From: a bacterium
GTDB lineage: Bacteria > SAR324 > XYD2-FULL-50-16
Direction of reading: 5' to 3'
DNA length: 61,761 nucleotides
Assembly: GCA_018829445.1 (NCBI GenBank)
Contig: JAHJTV010000064.1
Coordinates: 1 to 61,761 of the forward strand
How positions within the stretch are numbered: the stretch's first letter is position 1; the number at the start of each line of letters is the position of its first letter. A program made the translations under genes and the position numbers. Below are positions 9,133 through 17,695 of this stretch, piece by piece. The notes beneath the pieces are model-generated. The model was not told the DNA's origin. It saw only the letters and a program-made list of their open reading frames with translations, and did not search any database.

Positions 9133-10665
9133 CTATAGCTTATACTTCTGCATCTTGCTTCTCAAGGTGTTGGGATGAAGATCCAGCAGTCTGGCTGCAC
9201 CTTTGGGACCGCTGATGCGTCCATTGGTATGGTTTAAGGCTTCCCTGATGTGGTTTTTTGCCATCAGGTCAAAGGGTAGAACTCCTTTCGTTTTTGGATG
9301 GTAATCGAGTTTTGATTGTACCTGGGGTGACAAAAAATCGTCCAGGGTTAAAAGCCCGCCTCGATATCGAATTAACGCCCGTTCCACAACATTTTCCAAC
9401 TCACGCACATTCCCCGGCCAGTTATAAGCAATCAGGGGGTCCAGGGTGCCGGGGGACAGTTTAGGGATCTCCTTCAGCTTGGTTTCATATGCCTTGCGTT
9501 CGATGAAATAATTCACCAGTTCGGGGATATCCACCCTCCGTTGCCTTAAGGGGGGAATTACAATGGGGAAGACGTTTAATCTATAGAGCAGATCCTCTCT
9601 GAATTCGTTTTTTCGCGTCATTTCTGTCAGGTCCCTGTGGGTGGCAGCTATGACGCGAATGTTGACGGGAATGGTCTCTGAGCCTCCCACTCTTTCGATC
9701 TCTTTATTCTGGATAACCCTCAGCAGTCTGACTTGAGCCTGTAACGGGAGTTCTCCGATCTCGTCGAGGAAAATGGTTCCATGATTGGCCCGTTCGAATC
9801 GTCCTCTTTTCTGCTCAACCGCACCTGTAAAAGCTCCTCGCTCATGTCCGAACAACTCGCTGTCCAAAAGACTTTCCGGGATGGCTCCGCAGTTTACTTT
9901 TACAAAAGGACCGTCCCGCCGAGGTGAGGAGTAGTGAATAGCATTGGCAATCACCTCTTTTCCGGTTCCGGTTTCCCCGAACAGCATTACCGGATTTTCC
10001 CTGGGGGCGGTCTGGGTCACCATCTCCATCACGTGTTTCAAGCCGTAATCCTTTCCAATAACATCCCCTGAGACTTCCCGTAATTGCTGTTTCAGATAAA
10101 GGTTGTCGTCAGCCAGAATCTCCTTAAGCCTTATGATTTCATGATATTGGAGACAGTTTGACATGACCAGTGCAAAAGGCTCCTGCAACGGTTCCAGAAG
10201 ATCAGCATGTTCCTGGTTGAACCGATTAACACCCGACGAGGCTATGTGAAATGTACCTATCCAATTCTCGTCGATTAGTAGTGGCAACGTCAGGGATGAA
10301 ACCTCTCCACTTGGAAACATTTCTCTTCTCATTTGTCCCGCCATTTCAAAGGTATACCGTAGGTTTTCATCCGTTGCCACATTACCGACAAAAAACGGTT
10401 TTTTTATGCTTTGGGTTCTTATGAACTCAAGAGTTTTTTCGTGAATGGGTTGGAGTTTATTGGTCCATTCCGATGTTTCGGCTGTTGCCATGGCAACTTC
10501 TCGTAAACATTTCAGTTCAATCTCAACAACGCCAATTCCCAAAATATCGACCGGCATGACAGTGCAGAAATAATCATATAACCGACGTAAAGCAATGGTG
10601 ATATCCAGGCTGCTGCAGAATCGGCGGATAGCTTCGGTGAAAAACTGTTCTTTGGACGGTTTCAT
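9133..10665 (-). CDS. sigma-54-dependent activator, GAF-AAA+-Fis
   Basis: The 510-residue protein has an N-terminal GAF-like sensory domain (about 15-175), a linker helix, an AAA+ domain with Walker A GETGTGKE (230-237), the sigma-54 contact loop GAFTGA (277-282), Walker B FLDEIGE and a C-terminal Fis-type helix-turn-helix (about 465-510, RISGPKGAARLLDLHPNTLRSK). This is the FhlA/NorR/HyfR-like architecture: a ligand bound by GAF, not phosphorylation, should switch it on. It is transcribed away from the RND export genes, and the spacer holds a candidate -24/-12 promoter and three upstream repeats. It is therefore the likely activator of that system. Confidence 0.93.
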   Translation of the reverse strand: MKPSKEQFFTEAIRRFCSSLDITIALRRLYDYFCTVMPVDILGIGVVEIELKCLREVAMATAETSEWTNKLQPIHEKTLEFIRTQSIKKPFFVGNVATDENLRYTFEMAGQMRREMFPSGEVSSLTLPLLIDENWIGTFHIASSGVNRFNQEHADLLEPLQEPFALVMSNCLQYHEIIRLKEILADDNLYLKQQLREVSGDVIGKDYGLKHVMEMVTQTAPRENPVMLFGETGTGKEVIANAIHYSSPRRDGPFVKVNCGAIPESLLDSELFGHERGAFTGAVEQKRGRFERANHGTIFLDEIGELPLQAQVRLLRVIQNKEIERVGGSETIPVNIRVIAATHRDLTEMTRKNEFREDLLYRLNVFPIVIPPLRQRRVDIPELVNYFIERKAYETKLKEIPKLSPGTLDPLIAYNWPGNVRELENVVERALIRYRGGLLTLDDFLSPQVQSKLDYHPKTKGVLPFDLMAKNHIREALNHTNGRISGPKGAARLLDLHPNTLRSKMQKYKL

Positions 10666-10680
10666 GGCAGTTTAGAACGA

Positions 10681-10740
10681 AATATCGTGAACAATAGGAA
10701 ATACACTAAATATCGTAATGATAGTTAACGGAATGTCGTA
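10681..10740. promoter_or_regulatory. three direct repeats, candidate activator binding sites
   Basis: AATATCGTGA (10681), AATATCGTAA (10709) and AATGTCGTAA (10732) recur 28 and 23 bp apart, each followed by an ATAG- or TAG-like step. They lie 50-110 bp upstream of the candidate sigma-54 promoter, the usual distance for enhancer sites. They are also next to the activator's own start. Confidence 0.5.
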
Positions 10741-10790
10741 AATAGTCAATGTAAAAATCATAACATACTGTAAATATAATAAAAATATAA

Positions 10791-10806
10791 TGGCACAGTT
10801 CCGGCA
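10791..10806 (+). promoter_or_regulatory. candidate sigma-54 (-24/-12) promoter
   Basis: TGGCACAGTTCCGGCA has the invariant GG and GC of a sigma-54 promoter at the correct spacing, and a perfect TGGCAC -24 box. The -12 box is CGGCA rather than TTGCA. Transcription would begin near 10817 and read into 10894 and the RND gene. Confidence 0.6.
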
Positions 10807-10893
10807 ATGATTAATTTGGAATGATCCTGTGGAATTTTACTATATAAAATCCACTTTGCGATAACCTTGTAGGAACTGACAAGTAAAGCCACT

Positions 10894-11175
10894 ATGAAAC
10901 ATATGGAAACCATAAGCCTGCGTTGCTTTGATCCGGATATTGATGGCCTGTTCAGACGACATATAGCACCGATACTGAAATTAAAAGAGGTCAAGCAATC
11001 CTTTGAAGTGAACGTCTATCAAAACTCCAGACTGGAGATGGATATTGTGTTGGCCATCAGGAGCAACAATGGAGCAGCAAGTTATCGAAAGAGCAATTTC
11101 GCCTTGCGTTTGGCTGACAACCTGAAGTCATTTGGAATTATAAATCATGTTGTCTGGCATGAGATCAATTTTTAA
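10894..11175 (+). CDS. small protein of unknown function, first gene of RND cluster
   Basis: This 93-residue protein is not one I recognise. It has no signal peptide or membrane segment. Its composition is protein-like, with a DPDIDGLFRRHIAPIL helix, an alternating segment QSFEVNVYQNSRLEMDIVLAIR that reads as beta hairpins, and a C-terminal LADNLKSFGIINHVVWHEI. A small alpha/beta ferredoxin-like (ABM or ACT-like) fold is possible. It sits just downstream of the candidate sigma-54 promoter and ends 50 bp before the RND start, which favours a real gene in the same operon. The ribosome binding site is weak. Confidence 0.55.
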   Translation: MKHMETISLRCFDPDIDGLFRRHIAPILKLKEVKQSFEVNVYQNSRLEMDIVLAIRSNNGAASYRKSNFALRLADNLKSFGIINHVVWHEINF

Positions 11176-11224
11176 ATTGTTTTATCTGCAGAAAATTCAA
11201 TCAACTAAATGGAGCTTAAACAGT

Positions 11225-14200
11225 ATGCGAGTCATCAGTCGCTTTTCAACCCGGTTTCCAAAAACAATCATCTTTTTAATCCTCAGCATAACGGCATTTT
11301 TCATCTATCAATTTCAGACCAAGGCCTATGTCGAATCCGACACCACTAAGTTTTTACCGACGGATATGGTTACGGTTAAAGCCAATGATTATTATCAGAA
11401 GAACTTCAGTTACAACGAGTCTTTAATTATCGGGATTGAATCTGAGGAAAAGGGCATTATGGATCCCTCTGTGTTGCGGACCATAGAAAAGATAGTAATG
11501 GAGATTAGGGAATTAAGAGTCAGAAAAACCATAGACAGTCAGTTGACCGGGAGAAAGGAGATAATAGAACTTCCGATTGGAATTGATATTGAGGATATTA
11601 CCAGTATTTCCGGACTGGAAGACGCAATTATGGACAGGGAAACCGGGGCGGTGGTTTCCGGGAGTGTTATTAAAAAGCTGAAAAAGGAAGCAGGTATTCC
11701 CTTTACAGAACAAACGGCGGAGCGGTTGCCCGAATCCGATGCAGATCTGGTTAGAATTATCCCTGCCTTGAAGCAGCACATTCTCAACGACCGGCTGTTT
11801 CGGGGAAATCTATTATCTGAAAATCAGAAAGCAACCGCCATCCATATTCCAATGATCAACAAGTGGGAATATAAACAACGGTATGCCCAATTGGAATTGA
11901 TGACAGCCATTGATCCAATCCTGCTTAAAAAACGATTCCAGGGAAACACCTCATCTTTTCCGTTTAAGGTTTATGGAAAGTCATTGAAAGGGGTGCATTA
12001 TGATGAAGCCTATATTGCCGAACATTCGAAAAAAGTGCAAAGGGCTCTGAAAGAGCATCTGGAAGAGTATCTGTCACCTGCATACAAAGCATATCCCGTG
12101 CTTGAAGAATTGGTGAAAGGGGAGCTGACGTCGGCCGGTTTTGAGCAGATTTTGAAAATCACCCAGGATAAGGATTTTTTTATGAATCCGGAGATGACAA
12201 CCTGGGATATGTTTATCAACAAGCTTTATGATTTCATGCTGGATCATATTGATCCCTTAAGCCATGAAAATTTACAGTTTCAGCTTCCGAATGTTGAGCA
12301 CGTTTATGATCTGTTGGATATCTACGATAAGAGTTCGGAGATACTGGCAAAGAACTCCGGTGACGAGATTAATTTTTATATAGCAGGAAATCCGGTGGTT
12401 ATCTCTGTCATGTCGCGAATAATTAGCAGAGATATGGGATTATTGCTGCCCATTGGGGTTCTGGTAATACTCTTGATGCTGACTCTCAGCTTCAGAAGTA
12501 TCAAAGGTGTTTTGATCCCCATGATGACTGTTGTTCTGTCAGTCATCTGGGCATTGGGATTTATGGCCTTAACCGGGACTCCTATCACAACGTCGACCTC
12601 CATTATACCTATCATTCTCCTGGCGGTGGGGAGTGCATACGGTATCCACTTCCTCAACCGATACAATGAGGATGCAAAGACCTCAACCGACAGAAAAAAA
12701 GTGTTGCGTTTGACCATTGAAGGGGTCGGTGTTGCTATTATTATGGCCGGATTAACTACCTTCAGCGGATTCCTTTCGCTATCATCCTCTTCCATCTTGA
12801 TGATCCGCCATTTTGCCTTGTATACCTCTTTTGGTGTTTGCGTGGCTCTTCTTTTGACCCTGACGCTGAGTCCTGCAATCCTGACCTTCTGGAAACTTCC
12901 AAAGCAGTCTCCGTCAAATGACAATAAAGAAACCCAAAAAGGAGGCAGATTTGAACGGATTCTTTACAGTTGGGCAGTCATGGTCAAAATGTATCCAAAA
13001 GCCATTGTTCTGGTATTTGGCGCCATCACTGTTGTCTCCGGGATTCTGATGAAAGATCTCACGTTTGAAGGAGGCATGATAGCAGATTTTAAAAAGGATA
13101 ATCCCCTGAGAAAAAGCGACGGGTTTATTAACAAGTATCTGACGGGAACCGGGCAGATCAACCTGCTCTTCAAATTCAGGGATACTGTTAACCTGGAAAA
13201 CGAGTGGATCACAACTCAATTAAAAAGTCGCGGCGCTGAATTTGGCTCTGCCTGGGATAACATGCTTGATGGCAATAGACTGATCGAACAATCTGCTGTT
13301 GATGATCTGAGAACAGAAATTGAGCGAATGACTGAAGATCCGGTACCCAATAAGAAAAAACTGATACAGTCCATCGCCCTGTTAAATGACATTCTGAACG
13401 AGGAGTATACCGTTGAAAGCCAGGTCAAAAACAGTGTCAGGTTTGAGACGGAAGAATCGGATCTTAATGCGCTGTTGGAAGAAGAATTTCCTGCAGAAGA
13501 AGAATTAGACGATTTGAGTGACCTGGGAGAGCTGGCTGAGGTAAGCGCGAAGGTCACTAACGATGGACAGACAAATGGATTAAAACGGTTGAACCAAAGA
13601 CTCAATCTGGCAGAAAACAGGTGGGAAGAAACCGGGAGAGCCATAGTGATGCTGCGTGATAAAAAAACCACCCGAGAAGGACAACACATGGTGCATCAAT
13701 GGAATCTGCTGCAGGATCTGTTTGCGGCGGATATAAAACAACCCCAGGTTCTTCATAAACTGGAAAACCTCAGGGATCAATTGATCGCCATGAAAGCCCC
13801 CAAGGTGGAAATAGATGGAGATCTGGTTAATCCTACAGGGTTCGTAAGTGGTCCGGTGGATATGATTCGAAAAACATATAGTGTGTTTTATTTTGACGAA
13901 AATCCTGCTTACAAAAAAATCCCTGATACCCGATCAGATAACCTGGCTGATCCGACATTGACAGACAGAGGAGTGATCGGTGTCGTTCTTAATCAGGCGC
14001 AGAATTCCAACCGGGATGCCTTCGAAGGAATGGTGAGCGCAGATCTTAAGGAGTTTCAGGTGTCAATTATGGTGAGGGATTCTTTAACCACATTTGCATC
14101 CGCCTATCTTGCAGGACTCCAGGATGTTTTAGATCGTGAATTCCCTGGAGATGATCCCTATATAGAATCAATTTCAATTGGTGGTCAGGTCCCGGTTAAC

Positions 14201-14755
14201 CTTGAGATCATGACCATGATTGCCAAGTCCCAGGTTACCAGCGTTGCCCAGGCCATGTTTTTTGTGTTTATCATCACCTTTTTTATCTTTCGTTCGGCTG
14301 TGGGCGGGTTATATTCATTGATACCACTTGTATTCACCATCGTAGCCAACTTTGGCATGATGATTCTGCTGGGTTGGAAAATAAACACCGGTACAGTTAT
14401 GGTCGCCTCCATATCTATCGGGATCGGTGTTGATTATACAATCCATTTTCTTGAACGTTTTAAAGCCCAATTAATTGTTGGCGATAAATTTGATCAGGCC
14501 TATTTTAATACCATTCAATCAGTAGGAAAAGCCATCCTGATCAACGCAGTTTCCGTTGCAGCCGGTTTTATGGTTCTTCTGGCTTCCGATATGGGAGGAA
14601 CACGATCCATGGGGCTATTAATGTTCGGGACCATGGCCTATAGTTCCCTGGCTGCTTTAACGCTGCTACCGGCGGTTATTTTTGTTACCAAACCGAAGTT
14701 TCTGACAAAGACCGTTATAAAACACGAACAATGGAAACTGGCAGCAAAAAATTAG
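11225..14755 (+). CDS. MMPL/RND-superfamily export protein
   Basis: The protein of about 1176 residues starts at an ATG preceded by GGAG ten bases upstream; the frame stays open back to 11147, but that would overlap the small gene and displace TM1. The topology is classic RND: TM1 (about 12-31), a large periplasmic loop, a block of TM helices (about 400-570) with GSAYGIHFLNRY, a second TM near 610, a second large periplasmic loop, and a final TM block (about 1015-1165) with GIGVDYTIHFLERF. These G..Y.IHFL.R motifs are typical of the HAE3/MMPL/HpnN branch, which moves lipids or hydrophobic compounds. The second loop carries an acidic insert with DDLSDLGELAE. A LolA-like carrier and an outer-membrane barrel follow, so a trans-envelope route for a hydrophobic substrate is inferred. 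Confidence 0.9.
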   Translation: MRVISRFSTRFPKTIIFLILSITAFFIYQFQTKAYVESDTTKFLPTDMVTVKANDYYQKNFSYNESLIIGIESEEKGIMDPSVLRTIEKIVMEIRELRVRKTIDSQLTGRKEIIELPIGIDIEDITSISGLEDAIMDRETGAVVSGSVIKKLKKEAGIPFTEQTAERLPESDADLVRIIPALKQHILNDRLFRGNLLSENQKATAIHIPMINKWEYKQRYAQLELMTAIDPILLKKRFQGNTSSFPFKVYGKSLKGVHYDEAYIAEHSKKVQRALKEHLEEYLSPAYKAYPVLEELVKGELTSAGFEQILKITQDKDFFMNPEMTTWDMFINKLYDFMLDHIDPLSHENLQFQLPNVEHVYDLLDIYDKSSEILAKNSGDEINFYIAGNPVVISVMSRIISRDMGLLLPIGVLVILLMLTLSFRSIKGVLIPMMTVVLSVIWALGFMALTGTPITTSTSIIPIILLAVGSAYGIHFLNRYNEDAKTSTDRKKVLRLTIEGVGVAIIMAGLTTFSGFLSLSSSSILMIRHFALYTSFGVCVALLLTLTLSPAILTFWKLPKQSPSNDNKETQKGGRFERILYSWAVMVKMYPKAIVLVFGAITVVSGILMKDLTFEGGMIADFKKDNPLRKSDGFINKYLTGTGQINLLFKFRDTVNLENEWITTQLKSRGAEFGSAWDNMLDGNRLIEQSAVDDLRTEIERMTEDPVPNKKKLIQSIALLNDILNEEYTVESQVKNSVRFETEESDLNALLEEEFPAEEELDDLSDLGELAEVSAKVTNDGQTNGLKRLNQRLNLAENRWEETGRAIVMLRDKKTTREGQHMVHQWNLLQDLFAADIKQPQVLHKLENLRDQLIAMKAPKVEIDGDLVNPTGFVSGPVDMIRKTYSVFYFDENPAYKKIPDTRSDNLADPTLTDRGVIGVVLNQAQNSNRDAFEGMVSADLKEFQVSIMVRDSLTTFASAYLAGLQDVLDREFPGDDPYIESISIGGQVPVNLEIMTMIAKSQVTSVAQAMFFVFIITFFIFRSAVGGLYSLIPLVFTIVANFGMMILLGWKINTGTVMVASISIGIGVDYTIHFLERFKAQLIVGDKFDQAYFNTIQSVGKAILINAVSVAAGFMVLLASDMGGTRSMGLLMFGTMAYSSLAALTLLPAVIFVTKPKFLTKTVIKHEQWKLAAKN

Positions 14756-14827
14756 ACCCGGGTTTTACGGCTGCTAATAGCGTCCGGGTGTGGGGCAAAA
14801 ACACATATTGCCAAAAGCAGGGAACAA

Positions 14828-14868
14828 GGTTGGGCGGGGTTACATCCACCTAGGGCCGCCTTACCGTT
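14828..14868. repeat. shortened copy of the GGTAGGGCG palindromic element
   Basis: GGTTGGGCGGGGTTACATCC is followed directly by the closing half TAGGGCCGCCTTACCGTT. Compared with the complete copies at 17451, 48739 and 54929 it lacks the middle. It lies in the 200-bp gap between the RND and LolA-like genes. Confidence 0.75.
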
Positions 14869-14954
14869 AAAAATGCTCATAAAAACGTTCTTAGGCAAAA
14901 GCAGCTTTTATCAGGTTCACTTTTAATTATAACCAATCACTTAATGAGGAAAAA

Positions 14955-15818
14955 ATGAGAAACAGGATCAAAAAACTTGGAGTTCTTTTTGGTGTTTTGC
15001 TAATTCTGCCCCTTTCTGTGCTGATTGCTGAAACGCCACAGGAAAAGGGATGGCAGATTATGAAAGCTGTTGATGAGATGCCGACAGTGGAGAAAATGAC
15101 CAGTGAGGCGATTTTTAGTATTTATGATTCCCAGGAGAAGCTGATATTCACAAAAAAATCCCGGGCTGCGACTTTGAAAATAGATTATAAAGATCCGGAA
15201 AAACGCCTTTCCCGTTCCATCAGTTATTTTTTTTCCCCGGCTGATGACAAAGGGAATGGAGCTTTAAACATCGAACACGCAGGTGAAGAGGATGATGATC
15301 AATGGATTTACCTGAAGGGGTTGAGAAAACCAAAACGGGTGATCGGTTCCGACAAAAGCTCTTCATTTATGGGATCCGACTTTTCCAATGGTGATGTGGC
15401 TGCCAGAGATATCGAAGACAGCGTTTATACCTGGTTGGGATCAGAAGATATAGTTTTTAAAGGCAAGAAAATCCCTGTTGAAAAAATTGAAGCTGAGTTC
15501 AAAGATCAAAAAAAGAAAGAGGATTATGGCTATAGTAAGAATGTTATCTGGATTCATGCCAAAACAGGTTTGGTATTCAAGGGCGAGATGTATGATCTCA
15601 ATAACCAACTTTCCAAGACGATGAATTTGCTTTCCTTTACTGTTCAGAAAAACAGGGATGGCGAGAGTGTTTTCTTAACCACGGGCATTGAGATGAAAAA
15701 CGTGCTAAAAGGCACAAAAACAATAATGGAATCGAAAAATATTAGAGTTGAAGATCAAACCGGAAATGTAGATCCGTCGATATTTAATATCTCCTATCTG
15801 ACTCGAAAGTGGTGGTAG
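14955..15818 (+). CDS. periplasmic outer-membrane lipoprotein-sorting (LolA-like, TP0789 type) protein
   Basis: The 287-residue protein has a good Shine-Dalgarno (GAGG, 5 bases) and a signal peptide ending near VLIAE. The mature part has the LolA/LolB-like fold signature of the TP0789 family (PF17131): a first pair of strands around MTSEAIFSIYDSQEKL, then the diagnostic SSFMGSDFSNGD segment followed by DIEDSVYTWLG. Members bind a hydrophobic ligand in a half-barrel and are regularly encoded beside MMPL/RND pumps. Here it would ferry the pump's substrate across the periplasm to the barrel protein encoded next. No lipobox cysteine is present, so it is soluble. Confidence 0.88.
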   Translation: MRNRIKKLGVLFGVLLILPLSVLIAETPQEKGWQIMKAVDEMPTVEKMTSEAIFSIYDSQEKLIFTKKSRAATLKIDYKDPEKRLSRSISYFFSPADDKGNGALNIEHAGEEDDDQWIYLKGLRKPKRVIGSDKSSSFMGSDFSNGDVAARDIEDSVYTWLGSEDIVFKGKKIPVEKIEAEFKDQKKKEDYGYSKNVIWIHAKTGLVFKGEMYDLNNQLSKTMNLLSFTVQKNRDGESVFLTTGIEMKNVLKGTKTIMESKNIRVEDQTGNVDPSIFNISYLTRKWW

Positions 15819-15934
15819 CGGTTTGCATAATCTATCCAGTATTCATGGGAATGGTTGGAGAAAGCAGCAGTTTTGTCTTCGAAAGAAGGACACCTTAATT
15901 AAAAAAGATTCAATTTTCAAAAAGAAATTTTACT

Positions 15935-17371
15935 ATGAAACCAAAAATTGTATTGTTTTACCTTCTGATATTTATCCTGGGAGTTATTTATCAACCCCTG
16001 TTTGCGGATGACCTGGGAGACCTGTCTGACCTTTCCGATCTTGCGGAGGAATCTTCGATTGAGTCTGGTGATCTCTCATTATCCGATAATCCGGACTTAA
16101 GTTTGACTGAGAGCAAACCTGAGGAAGCTGACGAATCATCAGGTCTCACCATCAGTATTGGCGGGTATCTAAAAACCCTGGCTTACTGGAATGAGGAGGA
16201 GTATTCAGATTTACTTTGGGGAAAATACCAGGAGTTAGCAGGATATGGTTTTGATGCTCCTGGGGAGAAAAAACTTAGTGGCTATAACAACATCGGAACC
16301 AGAATGCAGTTGAAACTGGAAGGGTATCTGGGAGACAGTGCCCGTCTTTTCAGCGCCTTTAATCTTAATTACAATCTTGCCGGATCACTGCATCAATCCG
16401 ATTCCGATTCCAGTGAGGAATCATACTCGGAGATTCGCATGATTGAGGGTTTTATCGAACTCTATAATGGCAGCAGAACGTGGAAGATTGGCTCTCAGAT
16501 TATTACCTGGGGTTATATGGAGGGAGCTGAAGTGCCGACTGACCGTGTGAATGCCAGGGATCAATCCTATAAAAGTACGGAGTATGAGGATGGGAAACTG
16601 CCGGCTGCGGGGATACTGGTGACCCAAAATATTGCATCAACCCAATTTGAAGTCATGTATATCCCGATCTCCAAACAGAACATCCCTTCCGAATTCGGCG
16701 ATTATCTGTACACCGGTGAAAACGAAGCCATTAAATCAAAAACCAACAATGGAAAATGGGCGACCCGATTCTCCGGAACTTTGGGTGACCTCGATGCGGC
16801 TATCAGTTATGTCGAAGGTCTGGATGTTAATCCGGATCTGACGGAAACCGGTGATGGTAAGGCATACAACCGGGTTAAAAGTCCCGGGCTCGATCTTCAA
16901 TACAATTTCAGCAGTTTTCTAGCCAAATTATCCTATGCAGCTTACCTGACAGAAGATGAAGATGGCTTTGATCCTTTGATTAAAAACTCCTGGAGCAAAT
17001 ATGCCACCGGTGTCGAGTTTTCAGTTGGCGGATCGACGATTAACTTTTATGCCGGTCAGATTCTGATCGATAATTTTCAAGATGATGAGATTGCTCAATC
17101 CACCAATTTCCTGTTGGGGCAGATCCGCGAACGAACCGATTTTGTCTCGGGACATGTAAATGCGGACTTTTTAACGGGAAATGCCTTGAACCTGACCCTG
17201 ATCGCGGCAGCGTACTGGGATGAAGAGGGAGAAGCAGTCCAGTCATTTGTGAAAGCCACTCTGAAATATAAAATCGCAGACGGCCTGGAGGTTTTGTTCA
17301 GCCCCATGTATTCAGACTACATGGAAAATAAATTCACTGATGTCCAGATGGAGGCGAAATACTCTTTTTAG
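15935..17371 (+). CDS. outer-membrane beta-barrel protein of the RND cluster
   Basis: The 478-residue protein has a signal peptide (hydrophobic IVLFYLLIFILGVIY, cleavage near LFA-D) and an acidic N-terminal stretch DLGDLSDLSDLAEES. It then shows alternating amphipathic strands with aromatic girdles up to a C-terminal Phe (MEAKYSF), the usual signal for outer-membrane assembly. The middle part (ITWGYMEGAEVPTDRVNARD) resembles DUF1302-type barrels that accompany MMPL and LolA-like genes. It is probably the outer-membrane exit or acceptor of the export system. The acidic N-terminus shares the DLSDL motif with a periplasmic loop of the pump. Confidence 0.82.
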   Translation: MKPKIVLFYLLIFILGVIYQPLFADDLGDLSDLSDLAEESSIESGDLSLSDNPDLSLTESKPEEADESSGLTISIGGYLKTLAYWNEEEYSDLLWGKYQELAGYGFDAPGEKKLSGYNNIGTRMQLKLEGYLGDSARLFSAFNLNYNLAGSLHQSDSDSSEESYSEIRMIEGFIELYNGSRTWKIGSQIITWGYMEGAEVPTDRVNARDQSYKSTEYEDGKLPAAGILVTQNIASTQFEVMYIPISKQNIPSEFGDYLYTGENEAIKSKTNNGKWATRFSGTLGDLDAAISYVEGLDVNPDLTETGDGKAYNRVKSPGLDLQYNFSSFLAKLSYAAYLTEDEDGFDPLIKNSWSKYATGVEFSVGGSTINFYAGQILIDNFQDDEIAQSTNFLLGQIRERTDFVSGHVNADFLTGNALNLTLIAAAYWDEEGEAVQSFVKATLKYKIADGLEVLFSPMYSDYMENKFTDVQMEAKYSF

Positions 17372-17450
17372 CGACCCTCTAATCGATGCAGGCGGGGATG
17401 TAAGCCCATAAGCGTTTATTTAAGCATATTTTGCCAAGAGCAGGGAATAT

Positions 17451-17516
17451 GGTAGGGCGGGGTTACATCCCGCCAGCATGTACTCAAAGGCGGCCACGTA
17501 GGGCCGCCCTACCGTT
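17451..17516. repeat. GGTAGGGCG...CGCCCTACCGTT palindromic element
   Basis: A complete copy of about 66 bp: GGTAGGGCGGGGTTACATCC at one end and GGCGGCCACGTAGGGCCGCC then CTACCGTT at the other. It lies in the 320-bp convergent gap between the barrel gene and the amidohydrolase, where I see no other feature. Confidence 0.85.
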
Positions 17517-17695
17517 CAGGAAATTTGTATTTTGTATCAAAAAAGTGCTTAAGTAAGCGCTTATTTAATATGACCCCGCCCCTTCACAATAACAAAAAAA
17601 TGTATCCAAATATCTCCTCTTTTTCATTCAGATCTTTAAGTGTAAGGTCAGAGGGCACAATAATCAAAATTAGAGAACCAAAGGCATTCCCAAGA

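Noticed and set aside
12376..12924. A 182-codon minus-strand frame opposite the RND gene
   Set aside because: It is antisense to the first TM block; hydrophobic codons on the real strand leave the opposite frame open.
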